Source of the DNA: an uncultured Thermoleophilia bacterium
Lineage (GTDB): Bacteria > Actinomycetota > Thermoleophilia > UBA2241
NCBI GenBank assembly: GCA_903927755.1
Contig: CAIYOD010000076.1
Coordinates: forward strand, 1 to 55,862
Direction: 5' to 3'
DNA length: 55,862 bases
The notes under the pieces are model-generated. The model was not told where the DNA came from and did no database searches. It worked only from the letters and a program-made list of their open reading frames with translations. The position numbers and the translations under genes were made by a program. This document shows, piece after piece, positions 1 through 7,939 of the stretch (within the stretch, counting starts at the first letter, position 1; the number at the start of each line of letters is the position of its first letter).

Positions 1-67
1 CCGGGGCCGCCTCGCGGCGGCCCCGGCCCTTCTCGTTCCTCGGCCGGGCGGCGCATCCCGCGCCGCC
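1..67 (-). terminator. Two consecutive GC-rich hairpins downstream of the lipoprotein gene
   Basis: Reading the minus strand past the stop codon at 80, an 8-bp stem with a 5-nt loop lies at 47-67 and an 11-bp perfect stem with a TCGC loop lies at 1-26. Neither has a clear T-tract, as is common for terminators in very GC-rich genomes. They probably end the rpmH-to-lipoprotein transcription unit. Confidence 0.5.
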
Positions 68-79
68 TCACGCCTCATC

Positions 80-1090
80 TCAGAGCGTCATCCCGCTGCT
101 GCCGCCCATCATGCCGCCGAACAGCTGGTTCATGAACTTCTCGAACGACTCGGCGTTCTTGGGCGCTTCGACCTCTACCGGCTCGTCGAAGGCGCTCATG
201 CTCACGCTGCCGTTCATCATCATCCCGGTGACGCCCTCCATGTCCTTCTGGCCGGAGGTGTCCATGGACGCGCCGAACTGGGCCTTGTACATGTACTGGT
301 CGTCGATGCCGATCCAGTAGTCCACAGTCGCGTCCTTGAGGGTCTTACCGAGCTCCTCGGCCTGCGCCTTGTTCTGCGTGAGGCCCTCGCTGAGCTGACC
401 GAGCTCGCTCCCCGAACCGCCGAGCTTGTCCTGGAGCGTCGGGTCCTCAGCGGCCTTGGTCAGCGACTCGACGAGCTTCTGCGGATCGGCGACGGCCTTG
501 ATGTGGTAGACCTCGATGCCGTTGAGGTCCTCCGTGCCCGCGAGCTCGTACTCGGTGCCCCAGGTGGACGGATCGACGCCCATGCTCTTGAGCTGCTCGG
601 TAGGTGCGGCGCCGGTCTGAGCCTGCTTGTCGAGCGACTTGGCGTTCTCGGCGTCGAGTGCGTACCACGTGCCCTGATACTCGAGCCACGACTCCTTGCC
701 CTCGCTCATCATGCCGAACTCGAGGTTCTGCCCGGCGATGCCGAGGCTCATCGTCATGTTCACGGTAGTGGGATCGTTGCCGCTGGCGCCTTCCGCGTGG
801 ATGGTGACGCCCTGCGCGAGCAGCGCTTTCGCCGTCGGGTCGGTCATCTTCGCGGTGTCGCCCTGCACCTTGAGCCCGAAGTCGGCGACGAACGAGGCGC
901 TCGTCACCGTCGCCATCTTGGCCTCGCTGTCCTTGACGATCTGGTCGGCCGACTGGCCGGAGGCCGCGGTGGCGACGGCCGAGCTGGCCGTCGACGCCTC
1001 GTCGCTGCCGCCGCACCCCGCTACGGCGACCAGGACGAGCGCCAGTGCGAGGAGCCACACGGCTCCGCGTCCGAGGTTCATGGCACGCAT
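80..1090 (-). CDS. Secreted lipoprotein, LppX/LprG/LolA-like fold suspected
   Basis: The 336-residue product begins with a lipoprotein signal peptide: basic start, a hydrophobic run, then lipobox VAGC with the lipidated cysteine near residue 26. The ATG at 1090 is chosen because an AGGAGG sequence lies about six bases upstream; an in-frame ATG at 1135 has no such site. The mature part alternates short beta-like stretches containing phrases such as 'SWLEYQGTWYAL', typical of the LppX/LprG/LolA class of lipid-binding lipoproteins, but I cannot assign a family firmly. It is rich in Met near the C-terminus (an MMGG repeat). It follows khpB by 96 bases on the same strand and may be cotranscribed. 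Likely anchored on the outer face of the cytoplasmic membrane; ligand unknown. Confidence 0.8.
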   Translation of the reverse strand: MRAMNLGRGAVWLLALALVLVAVAGCGGSDEASTASSAVATAASGQSADQIVKDSEAKMATVTSASFVADFGLKVQGDTAKMTDPTAKALLAQGVTIHAEGASGNDPTTVNMTMSLGIAGQNLEFGMMSEGKESWLEYQGTWYALDAENAKSLDKQAQTGAAPTEQLKSMGVDPSTWGTEYELAGTEDLNGIEVYHIKAVADPQKLVESLTKAAEDPTLQDKLGGSGSELGQLSEGLTQNKAQAEELGKTLKDATVDYWIGIDDQYMYKAQFGASMDTSGQKDMEGVTGMMMNGSVSMSAFDEPVEVEAPKNAESFEKFMNQLFGGMMGGSSGMTL

Positions 1091-1186
1091 AGGATCCCTC
1101 CTGTCGTCTGCTTGGCGCGCTGACCGCGCCCGCACATCTTCTCGGCGGAAAGGCAGCCCTCCTTTAAGGAGAGATGCCCGCTGAGC

Positions 1187-1912
1187 TCAGACTGACGGCT
1201 GTTTCGGAGAGACGACGACAGCGCGGAAGGGTTCGTTGCCCTCCGACACGGTCTCGACGCGCGGGTGGTCCTTGAGGTGGAGGTGGATCACCTTGCGCTC
1301 CGCGGCGGTCATGGGCTTGAGGGCGATGCTCATCGACTCCCGAGTGACCTTCTGCGCCGTGCGATCGGCCAGTGCCGTGAGGGCGGCGGCGCGGCGGTCG
1401 CGGTAGCCCTCCGCGTCGACGATCACCTGGCGGCGCTCGCGGCGGTCACCGTTGACGACAATCGCGGCGATGTACTGCAGGGCGTCGATGGTCGCGCCGT
1501 GCCGGCCGATGAGGAGCCCGAGGTCGTCGCCGCTGATCTCGGCGCGCACCCCCTCGGGCGTCTCGCTGGCGCCCACGTGTGCCTCGATACCCATGAGGTC
1601 GACGGTGGTCTGGACGAACTCGCGCAGCGTCTCGGCGCCTTCGGGGAGGTCGGCCTCGACCCGTTCCTCTGACGGGCACAGGCGTGCCTCGACCTGGGCC
1701 AGCATCTTGCCGCGGCCGAAGAGACCGCCCTTGCTGCCCTCCTCGACGACGATGTACTCGACGTCCTCGGGGTTCACGTAGGGCACGATCTTGCGCAGCT
1801 GCTCGAGCGCCGTGCGCTTGGCCTCCTCGACGGTGGCCCCGCCGGCGATGGTGGCGAACTCGGTCTCTTCTTCGTCTTCGTCGATCGGCTGGAGGTCGTC
1901 AGGCTCTTCCAT
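1187..1912 (-). CDS. khpB: RNA-binding protein KhpB (Jag/SpoIIIJ-associated), Jag-N/KH/R3H
   Basis: This 241-residue protein has the three Jag parts in order: a Jag-N segment (about residues 17-75, containing 'GSKGGLFGRG'), a KH domain with the loop GRHG (usually GKHG; about residues 125-160) and an R3H domain with the Arg-x3-His signature region near the C-terminus ('HLHLKDHPRVETVSEG'). The family binds RNA and, with KhpA, influences cell division and elongation. It sits 51 bases after yidC in the standard order rpmH-rnpA-yidD-yidC-jag, which confirms identity. An acidic run of Asp and Glu precedes the Jag-N domain. Confidence 0.95.
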   Translation of the reverse strand: MEEPDDLQPIDEDEEETEFATIAGGATVEEAKRTALEQLRKIVPYVNPEDVEYIVVEEGSKGGLFGRGKMLAQVEARLCPSEERVEADLPEGAETLREFVQTTVDLMGIEAHVGASETPEGVRAEISGDDLGLLIGRHGATIDALQYIAAIVVNGDRRERRQVIVDAEGYRDRRAAALTALADRTAQKVTRESMSIALKPMTAAERKVIHLHLKDHPRVETVSEGNEPFRAVVVSPKQPSV

Positions 1913-1963
1913 CGATCTTGCTCCCTGGTCGGGTGGGGAAAGGCGTAGACGGCCCCGGCGGCG

Positions 1964-3070
1964 TCACTCTTCCGCCGGACCGTCCGCGCTCGTGGTCGTT
2001 CCTCCGTCGCCGCCCTGGTCCGGCGCGCCGCCTGCCGGCTTGTCGGCCGGCTGAGTCTTCTTGGGCTGCTGGCTGGCCGGCCGGGTCTTCCCCTGCTGGC
2101 CGCCGGAGCCGCCCTTGGGCTTGGCGCCGCCGGACTGTGCCGGCTTGGCACCGGGCGCCTGCTTCCGCTTGACCTTGCCGGGCGGCGGCTTCTTGCCGCC
2201 CTGCGCGGGCTTCTTGCCGGCCGCGACGCTGCCCTGCTTGGACGCGCCACCGCCCTCGCCCTTCTTGGCCATCTTCTCCTCGCGCTGCTTCATGGCCTCG
2301 CCCTGCGACGCCATCATGACCTCCATGAAGCGGCTGCGCTTCTTGGGCTTGGCCTTGGCCTTCGCCGCGAGCTCTTCGGGCTTGGGCATCGTCTTGCGGA
2401 TGACCAGCTGCTGGCCGATCGTCCAGACGTTCGTCGTCACCCAGTACACGAACAGACCCGCCGGGAAGTTGAAGAGGAACGCGACGAAGACGATCGGCAT
2501 CGCGCGCATGATCCACTTCTGCGTCTGGTCGCTCTGCGTGGCCACCATGAGCTCGGTCGAGATCATCTGCGTGACCACGTACAGGATCAGGAGAATGTAA
2601 TACGGATCAGGGAATCCCAGGTGCGGGATCCACAGGAACGGCGCCTGGTTCAGGGCCTCGACGGAGGCCTGGTAGGCGGGCGCCGAGAGCGGTCCGAGGC
2701 CCTTGATGGCTGCGTACAGGCTGATGAACACCGGCAATTGCAGGATCAGCGGGAGGCACGACGCAAACGGGTTCACGCGGTGCTCCGAATAGAGCTTCAT
2801 CGTCTCTTCCTGGAGCTTGCCGCGGTCGCTCTTGTACTTCTTCTGCAGTTCCTTGATCTGCGGCTGGATCATCTGCATCTGCTGCGCCGACTTGTACTGC
2901 TTCCAAGTGAGAGGGAAGAGGATGAGGCGCACGATGATCGTGAGGCCGATGATGGCCAGACCCCAGGTCCAGCTGTACCCGAGTCCGAGCCCCGACAGGA
3001 AGTCGTTGATCGTGACGAGGACCCAGTGCAGCAGCAGGATGAGCTGGGAGAGGATGGGGAGGTTATACAC
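1964..3070 (-). CDS. yidC: Membrane protein insertase YidC/OxaA
   Basis: The 368-residue protein matches the short YidC/Oxa1 form without the large periplasmic domain. Hydrophobic segments lie near residues 5-25, 33-55, 105-125, 155-175 and 190-215, and the conserved membrane arginine is in 'IVRLILFPLT'. The cytoplasmic hairpin 'QMQMIQPQIKELQKKYK' follows. After about residue 235 comes a long tail very rich in Lys, Pro, Gly and Gln, common in actinobacterial YidC and thought to contact the ribosome. It inserts and folds proteins in the cytoplasmic membrane alone or with SecYEG. Its start overlaps the end of yidD by eight bases, so the two are translationally coupled. Confidence 0.96.
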   Translation of the reverse strand: MYNLPILSQLILLLHWVLVTINDFLSGLGLGYSWTWGLAIIGLTIIVRLILFPLTWKQYKSAQQMQMIQPQIKELQKKYKSDRGKLQEETMKLYSEHRVNPFASCLPLILQLPVFISLYAAIKGLGPLSAPAYQASVEALNQAPFLWIPHLGFPDPYYILLILYVVTQMISTELMVATQSDQTQKWIMRAMPIVFVAFLFNFPAGLFVYWVTTNVWTIGQQLVIRKTMPKPEELAAKAKAKPKKRSRFMEVMMASQGEAMKQREEKMAKKGEGGGASKQGSVAAGKKPAQGGKKPPPGKVKRKQAPGAKPAQSGGAKPKGGSGGQQGKTRPASQQPKKTQPADKPAGGAPDQGGDGGTTTSADGPAEE

Positions 3071-3362
3071 GTGCGCTCACATTCTCTTGGACGTGGTCGT
3101 GCCCGCAGCCGTGGTGCCCGGGCGGCACGGGGTCGTAGCCGCCGTTGCTGAAGGGATTGCAGCGCAGCAGACGCCAGCTCGCGAGGCCGATGCCCTTGAT
3201 CGGGCCATGCTCGCGCAGCACGCCGATGGCGTAGTTGGAACACGACGGGTAGTACTTACAGCGCTGCCCGAGCATGGGCGAGAGGGTGTACTGGTACACC
3301 CTGATGAGACCGATGAAGACGGCGCTCAGCCCCGCGTTGACGCCGGCGAGGACGCGGTTCAT
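3063..3362 (-). CDS. yidD: Membrane protein insertion efficiency factor YidD
   Basis: The 99-residue product shows the YidD signature: an amphipathic N-terminus, 'YQYTLSPMLGQRCKYYPSCSNYA' split across the Cys-rich core (key residues C in CKYYPSC), then 'LLRCNPFSNGGYDPVP'. YidD helps YidC-dependent membrane insertion and is peripheral on the inner face. A His/Cys-containing tail (GHHGCGHDH) ends the protein and could bind metal, which is common in this family. The start overlaps the rnpA stop by four bases (ATGA) and the end overlaps yidC, placing it in one operon. Confidence 0.95.
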   Translation of the reverse strand: MNRVLAGVNAGLSAVFIGLIRVYQYTLSPMLGQRCKYYPSCSNYAIGVLREHGPIKGIGLASWRLLRCNPFSNGGYDPVPPGHHGCGHDHVQENVSARV

Positions 3363-3742
3363 GCCCGTCCTGCCGCGAGGAGGCCGGAGCGATCCAGCAG
3401 TTCCTGCACGGCTCCGGCCACCAGGCCCTTCTCGCCGTCGCCCTCGCGGGTGACGAGCTCGATGAGTTGCAGGCGCGCGATCACGACCAGATCGTACTCC
3501 TCGGCAAGCTGCCCCGCGTTGGCCTGGAAGGCCTCGCGTAGCAGCCGTTTGATGCGATTACGGACGACGGCTCCGCCCAGCTTCTTCGACACCGAGAGGC
3601 CGAGACGCGGCCCCTCGTCACCCGGCTCGGCCGGGCGCTTGAACCAGTACAGCACCAGGAAGCGAGAGGCCGTCGAGTTCCCCTGCCGATAGATGCGCTG
3701 GAAGTCGGAGGAGCGAGAAAGGCGGGAGCGTTTGGCGGCCAT
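3359..3742 (-). CDS. rnpA: Ribonuclease P protein component
   Basis: This basic 127-residue protein is the protein subunit of RNase P, which matures the 5' ends of tRNAs with the RNA subunit. The hallmark 'RNRIKRLLRE' (RNR motif) is present near residues 62-71, preceded by 'LGLSVSKKLGGAVVRNR'. Length is typical. The ATG at 3742 lies 12 bases after the rpmH stop, the universal rpmH-rnpA arrangement. The C-terminal 25 residues are alanine and glycine rich and not family-typical. Confidence 0.95.
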   Translation of the reverse strand: MAAKRSRLSRSSDFQRIYRQGNSTASRFLVLYWFKRPAEPGDEGPRLGLSVSKKLGGAVVRNRIKRLLREAFQANAGQLAEEYDLVVIARLQLIELVTREGDGEKGLVAGAVQELLDRSGLLAAGRA

Positions 3743-3754
3743 CAGGGCCCGCGG

Positions 3755-3889
3755 CTATGCGGAGAGGCGCTTGCGCCCCTTCTGCCTGCGGCTCTTGATC
3801 ACCGACCGACCCGCGCGCGTGCTCATGCGCTTGCGAAAGCCGTGGGTCTTGCTGCGCTTGCGGGTGTTGGGCTGGTAGGTCCTCTTCAC
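3755..3889 (-). CDS. rpmH: 50S ribosomal protein L34
   Basis: The 44-residue product starts with GTG at 3889 and reads KRTYQPN, then '[15 protein letters not shown]' and a basic tail ending GRKRLSA, which is the standard L34 sequence. A GAGG ribosome site lies about six bases upstream and a clear promoter at 3926-3955. A longer reading frame extends to 4075, but its extra 62 residues do not resemble L34. In many bacteria dnaA lies divergently next to rpmH; here a DUF4388 gene is in that place. Confidence 0.96.
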   Translation of the reverse strand: MKRTYQPNTRKRSKTHGFRKRMSTRAGRSVIKSRRQKGRKRLSA

Positions 3890-3925
3890 TGCTTCCTCGC
3901 ACGATCGCCGATAGTCAGAACGCAG

Positions 3926-3955
3926 AGTATAGCGGCGCGGCGGAGGCCGGGTCAA
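3926..3955 (-). promoter_or_regulatory. Housekeeping promoter of the rpmH operon
   Basis: On the minus strand TTGACC (3955-3950) and TATACT (3931-3926) are separated by 18 bases. Transcription would start near 3919, giving a leader of about 30 bases with a GAGG site before the GTG of rpmH. This is the best sigma-70 type promoter that I see in the window. Confidence 0.75.
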
Positions 3956-4055
3956 TTTGGCCCCGGGACCCGGACCCCGTCTCCCCCCACACTCACGAAA
4001 GCCTGAACGTTGCCGATATGGGCTACTGTGACCGGTGTCCGGCGATAGAGTGACC

Positions 4056-4787
4056 ATGCTGCTCGAAGGATCCATTCACAGGTTCCACCTCGCCGGCGTC
4101 CTGCAGTTCCTCGCGCAGGGCGCCTCCACCGGCGTGCTCGAGGTCCGCGATTTCGAGGAGTACGGCTTCATCTACCTGGTGACCGGTCGGGTCGAGGCCA
4201 TCTCCCTGCCGATCACCGACGAGAAGCTCGGCACTCGGCTGGTCAAGGCCGGCTGCCTCAGCGAACAGCGGCTCGCCGAGGCGCTGATGGAAGACGCGGG
4301 CCTTTCACACGACCAGAAGAAGTTCAAGCCTCTCGGCCAGCGCCTCATCGAGAAGGGCTACACGACGACCGAGGAGATCCGCCACATCATGGAGCGGCAG
4401 ACGCTGGACCAGGTCTTCGAGCTGGCGCACTGGACCAACGGCGTGTTCCTCTACGACGAGCCCGAGCTGATGCCGCGCTTCCAGGTGGCGATCGAGGGTG
4501 ACGTCCAAGGGCTCCTGCTCGACGCCTACCGGCGCATCGACGAAGGCGAGCGCGCCCGCAAGACGCGCAACGTCATCGAGAACGAAGTCTGCTACGCGTG
4601 CCCGCTCGGCGAAGAGTGCGGCAACGTGATCAAGAGCAAGTACCTGAAGAAGGACGTGTGCCTCTGGCGAGAGATGGCCGCGGTCCTCGACGAGAGCAGC
4701 GAGCACCTGCGCGACGCGCGTCAGCTGTACCGCTCTCGCGAGACGGACACGAAGCAGGAGCTCGACGCCTCCCTGGATTCCGAATAA
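4056..4787 (+). CDS. DUF4388 (PATAN-type) protein with a C-terminal cysteine cluster
   Basis: The protein (243 residues from ATG 4056; a GTG at 4035 would add seven) opens with '[20 protein letters not shown]' and 'GVLEVRD', the start of DUF4388, a domain found in response-regulator and signalling proteins and related to the PATAN domain. The middle, '[20 protein letters not shown]' and '[16 protein letters not shown]', resembles the MshE/GspE N-terminal repeat, a fold that binds c-di-GMP in some proteins. The C-terminal part has four cysteines in '[11 protein letters not shown]' plus a later 'DVCLW', which could hold a metal or Fe-S cluster. The gene is followed by a GGDEF cyclase, consistent with a role in c-di-GMP signalling (inference). 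Confidence 0.75.
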   Translation: MLLEGSIHRFHLAGVLQFLAQGASTGVLEVRDFEEYGFIYLVTGRVEAISLPITDEKLGTRLVKAGCLSEQRLAEALMEDAGLSHDQKKFKPLGQRLIEKGYTTTEEIRHIMERQTLDQVFELAHWTNGVFLYDEPELMPRFQVAIEGDVQGLLLDAYRRIDEGERARKTRNVIENEVCYACPLGEECGNVIKSKYLKKDVCLWREMAAVLDESSEHLRDARQLYRSRETDTKQELDASLDSE

Positions 4788-4824
4788 GCGGCGCAGGTGC
4801 CGAAGGCGCCGCAGTGGACTTACC

Positions 4825-4851
4825 GTCGGGTGCTCCGAAGGTGCACCCGAC
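4825..4851 (+). terminator. Hairpin element, first copy of a dispersed palindrome
   Basis: A 9-bp perfect stem (GTCGGGTGC / GCACCCGAC) with a 9-nt loop lies 37 bases after the DUF4388 stop, followed by AATAGTGGACG. The same arrangement of stem, loop and 3' flank occurs on the minus strand at 24661-24635 after the serine hydrolase gene. Two further hairpins surround it: GCGGCGC/GCGCCGC at about 4788-4812 and GGCGCC-GCGA-GGCGCC at 4865-4880. It probably ends transcription, although no T-run follows. Confidence 0.5.
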
Positions 4852-4934
4852 AATAGTGGACGCAGGCGCCGCGAGGCGCCACGGCCCACCTCTCTCCGAG
4901 CTTGAGCGCTTCCCTCTCCGGGTACTGACTCGGC

Positions 4935-5873
4935 GTGGCCGGTGAGCAGAGCATAGACGGCGCCTTCAGACACATCCTCGACGCGATCAGCGACGGCGTG
5001 TACGTGACGGGTCCCGACCGCACCATCGTCTACTGGAGCGCGGGCGCGGAGCGCATCACCGGGTATGCCGCCGACGACGTGGTCGGCCGCCGGTGCAGCG
5101 AAGAGATCCTCGTCCACACCGACCTCACGGGCGCCCGACTCTGCCTCTCGGGCTGCCCTCTCCAAGACTGCATCGACAACGGGGAGGAACGCTCGATCAG
5201 CGAGGTGTTCCTGAAGCGCAAGGACGGCGAGCGCCTCGCCGTCTACGTCAAGACGGCCGTCTTCGAGATCGAGGGGCGGCGTCATGCTGTCGAGATCTTC
5301 GGGGAGCTCGAGAGCGTCGCCGGCAAGGAGCTCGCCGGCCGTATCCAGGAGCTTTCGGACTCGGCCGTGTCGGACCCGCTGACGGGTCTGTTCAACCGGC
5401 GGTACCTTGACGCGGCGCTCGCCCAGCAGTTCGCCATGTTCAAGCGGCTGGGGCGCAGGTACGGCGTCATCCACATGGATATCGACGAGCTCAAGGAGAT
5501 CAACGACCGTCTCGGGCACGCCGCGGGCGACGGGGCGATCCGCTTCGTGGCCGGCATCCTCTCGGACAACGTGCGTGAGATGGACATCACCGCGCGCCAG
5601 GGCGGCGACGAGTTCGTGATCATCTGCAGCCTCGCCTCCGCGGACGACCTCACCGTGTACGGACGGCGCCTCGTGCGCCTCATCCACGACTCCCGGTTCG
5701 CGGCAGCCGAAGACGCGGGCCTTCGCGTGACGGTCTCGGCCGGCGGCAGTCTCGTGGCCGTGGACGACCCGGACGAGACCGCTACGCTCGCGCGCGCGGA
5801 CGCGGCCATGTACACGGCGAAGCATCGCGGCCGCGATGAGTTCGCGACCGGGAGCAACGGGAGCGGACGGTGA
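4935..5873 (+). CDS. Diguanylate cyclase with N-terminal PAS domain
   Basis: The 312-residue soluble protein has a PAS domain (about residues 8-115, 'DAISDGVYVTGPDRTIVYWS', then 'ERITGYAADDVVGR') and a GGDEF domain (about 145-305). The active motif is intact in 'ARQGGDEFVII' near residue 223, and an RxxD inhibitory site (REMD) lies exactly five residues before it, so the enzyme should make c-di-GMP from two GTP and be product-inhibited. Two cysteines in the PAS domain (LCLSGCPLQDC) could sense redox state. The start is GTG at 4935. The stop overlaps the GTG of the following galT by four bases. Confidence 0.92.
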   Translation: MAGEQSIDGAFRHILDAISDGVYVTGPDRTIVYWSAGAERITGYAADDVVGRRCSEEILVHTDLTGARLCLSGCPLQDCIDNGEERSISEVFLKRKDGERLAVYVKTAVFEIEGRRHAVEIFGELESVAGKELAGRIQELSDSAVSDPLTGLFNRRYLDAALAQQFAMFKRLGRRYGVIHMDIDELKEINDRLGHAAGDGAIRFVAGILSDNVREMDITARQGGDEFVIICSLASADDLTVYGRRLVRLIHDSRFAAAEDAGLRVTVSAGGSLVAVDDPDETATLARADAAMYTAKHRGRDEFATGSNGSGR

Positions 5874-6793
5874 CGCCGGACGGCGGCGACCTGCGCCGCA
5901 ATCCGGTCAGCGGCAAGCTTTCCATCGTGGCGCCGGCCCGGGCTTCGCGGCCGGCGGACGCCGCAGGGCGAGACGCAGCAGCTCCGCCCTGTCCCTTCTG
6001 CGCCGGCAACGAGGCGCTGACGCCGCCGGAAGTGGACGCGCTGCGTCCCGCCGGTGGCGAGCCCGACGGCCCAGGCTGGCGCGTGCGCGTGGTGCCCAAC
6101 AAGTACCCGGCGCTCGCCGGGCGGCACGAGGTGATCGTGCATGCCCCCGGCCACGAGGCCGAGCTCGAGGACCTCGCCGACGGCACGCTCGCCGAGGTCC
6201 TCGGCATGTGGCAGCGCCGCATCGCCGCGCAACTGGACGGCGGCGCGGCCGCCGCGACGCTCATCGGCAACGTCGGCGCCGGCTCGGGCGCCTCGCTGGA
6301 GCACCCGCACGAGCAGTTGTTCGCGACGCCGGTCGTGCCGCCGCTGCTGCTCGACGAGCTCGTCGAGGCAGAGCGGTACCGCAACCGCTACGGGACGTGC
6401 GTGGTGTGCGACGGACTCGAGAAGGCCGGGGACCGGCTGGTCCTGGACGGCCCCGTCGGCGCCTGGGTGCCGGCCGCCAGCCGTTTCAACGGCGAACTGT
6501 GGCTGGCTCCTGCCGCGCACGCGGCCGACTTCCGCGCCGCCGACCCGGCCGTCGTGGCGCCGGCGCTGCGCCGCGTCCTGGCTGCGGTCAAGACGTCTAT
6601 CCGCGGCGCGCCGCTGAACTTCTGGCTGCACACGGCGCCGGCGGACCTGCGCGGCCCGTTCCACTGGCACCTGGAGTTCGCGCCGCGAACCTCGACGCTC
6701 GCGGGATTCGAGCTGGGCACCGACATCGCGCTCGTGACCAAGGCCCCGGAGGCCGCGGCGGCGGAGTACCGCGCGGCCTTGCCGCGGATCTGA
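5870..6793 (+). CDS. galT: Galactose-1-phosphate uridylyltransferase family protein
   Basis: The 307-residue protein carries the GalT features: 'DLRRNPVSGKLSIVAP' at the start, a zinc CPFC near residues 41-44, 'GASLEHPHEQ' with the catalytic HPH around residue 146, a second CVVC near 177, and 'FHWHLEF' near the C-terminus. GalT exchanges UDP-glucose and galactose-1-phosphate in the Leloir pathway; short members of the family may instead act as ADP-glucose or other nucleotidyltransferases, so substrate is uncertain. The GTG start overlaps the cyclase stop (GTGA), so it is translated with a signalling gene and not with other sugar genes. Confidence 0.85.
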   Translation: MTPDGGDLRRNPVSGKLSIVAPARASRPADAAGRDAAAPPCPFCAGNEALTPPEVDALRPAGGEPDGPGWRVRVVPNKYPALAGRHEVIVHAPGHEAELEDLADGTLAEVLGMWQRRIAAQLDGGAAAATLIGNVGAGSGASLEHPHEQLFATPVVPPLLLDELVEAERYRNRYGTCVVCDGLEKAGDRLVLDGPVGAWVPAASRFNGELWLAPAAHAADFRAADPAVVAPALRRVLAAVKTSIRGAPLNFWLHTAPADLRGPFHWHLEFAPRTSTLAGFELGTDIALVTKAPEAAAAEYRAALPRI

Positions 6794-6827
6794 CCACGCC
6801 GCCGGGGCGGCATCGGGGAGGCCTCCG

Positions 6828-7850
6828 TCAGCCGCCTTCGTGACGCAGCGCGAGCTGTCCGCAGGCAGCCTCGATGTCACCGCCGGGGGAGTGCCGGACC
6901 GTGACGCTCACGCCCATGCGTTCCAGGCGGTCGCGCATGGCCTCGATCTCGCCGGCGACGGGGCGTGTGAATGCGCCCCCCGTCTCGTTGTAGGCGATCA
7001 GATTGAGATGGTAGAGCGGGCGGCGCAGGCGCTGCGCCAGCGCCGTGATCTGCGCCGGCGTGTCGTTGACACCTCGCAGCACCACGTACTCGAAGAGCAG
7101 CTTGCGCCGCGTCGCCTTCACGTACCGGTCGCACGCGGCGAACACCCGGTCCAGCGGATACGTTCGGTTGAGCGGCACCAGCCTGTCGCGCAGCTCGTCG
7201 GTGGCGGCGTGCAGGCTCACCGCCAGGTTGAGCTGGAGCGGCTCGGCGGCGAACCTGTCGATACCCGGCACGACCCCGACGGTGGACACGGAGATGTGGC
7301 GCGCGGCGAGCCCGAAGCCGTCCGGGTCGTTGAGCAGGCGGCAGGCGCGAAGCGTCTCGTCGTAGGTGTGGAACGGCTCGCCCATCCCCATGAAGACGAC
7401 GTTGGTGATCCGCCTGTCGCCGTCGCCGTGCAGGAGCCGGGCGAAGTGCAGGACCTGGTCGACGATCTCCTCGGCCGTGAGGTCCCGGCGCAGCCCCAGC
7501 CTCCCCGATGCGCAGAACGCGCAGCCCACGGCGCAGCCGACCTGCGTCGAGACGCAGACGGTGGCGCGCCCGGCGACCAGCATGAGAACGGCCTCGACGG
7601 GATGCCCGTCCGCCGTCGTGAAGAGGGTCTTTCGCGCCGTGCCCTTCGGTGCGACGCGCGCCTCCACTTCGGTGAGGGACACGGGCGAGAGCCGCTCGGC
7701 CAGCGCCTGACGCAGGGCCAGCGGCAGCGTCGTCACGGCCGCGAAGTCCGTGACGAGCCCCCGGGAGAGCGCCTCGTAGACCTGGCGAGCGCGATACGGG
7801 GGCTCGCCGAGCTCGGCCATCGTGGCCGCGATGAGGTCAGGTGCAAGCAC
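6828..7850 (-). CDS. rlmN: 23S rRNA (adenine-C2)-methyltransferase RlmN, radical SAM
   Basis: The 340-residue protein has the radical-SAM cluster CAVGCAFC (about residues 105-112), a preceding 'CVSTQVGC' and the C-terminal 'EAACGQLA' cysteine used for methyl transfer. 'VFMGMGEPFHTYDE' and 'SVSTVGVVPGI' are typical of RlmN. It methylates A2503 of 23S rRNA and A37 of some tRNAs, using two SAM molecules. The start is GTG at 7850. A TAGAAT hexamer lies six bases upstream on the minus strand, which suggests a leaderless message. Confidence 0.95.
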   Translation of the reverse strand: MLAPDLIAATMAELGEPPYRARQVYEALSRGLVTDFAAVTTLPLALRQALAERLSPVSLTEVEARVAPKGTARKTLFTTADGHPVEAVLMLVAGRATVCVSTQVGCAVGCAFCASGRLGLRRDLTAEEIVDQVLHFARLLHGDGDRRITNVVFMGMGEPFHTYDETLRACRLLNDPDGFGLAARHISVSTVGVVPGIDRFAAEPLQLNLAVSLHAATDELRDRLVPLNRTYPLDRVFAACDRYVKATRRKLLFEYVVLRGVNDTPAQITALAQRLRRPLYHLNLIAYNETGGAFTRPVAGEIEAMRDRLERMGVSVTVRHSPGGDIEAACGQLALRHEGG

Positions 7851-7939
7851 CCTGCCATTCTACGCCGGGCAGGGAATGATAGAGGCGAACACGAAAACGT
7901 CTACCGGCCAGGCACGGACTACCCGGGACCCCATACTCC

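Noticed and set aside
4305..5825. 506-residue open frame on the minus strand
   Set aside because: It lies antisense to the DUF4388 and GGDEF genes, is Arg/Val/Glu-rich in the way of GC-rich antisense frames and has no motif.
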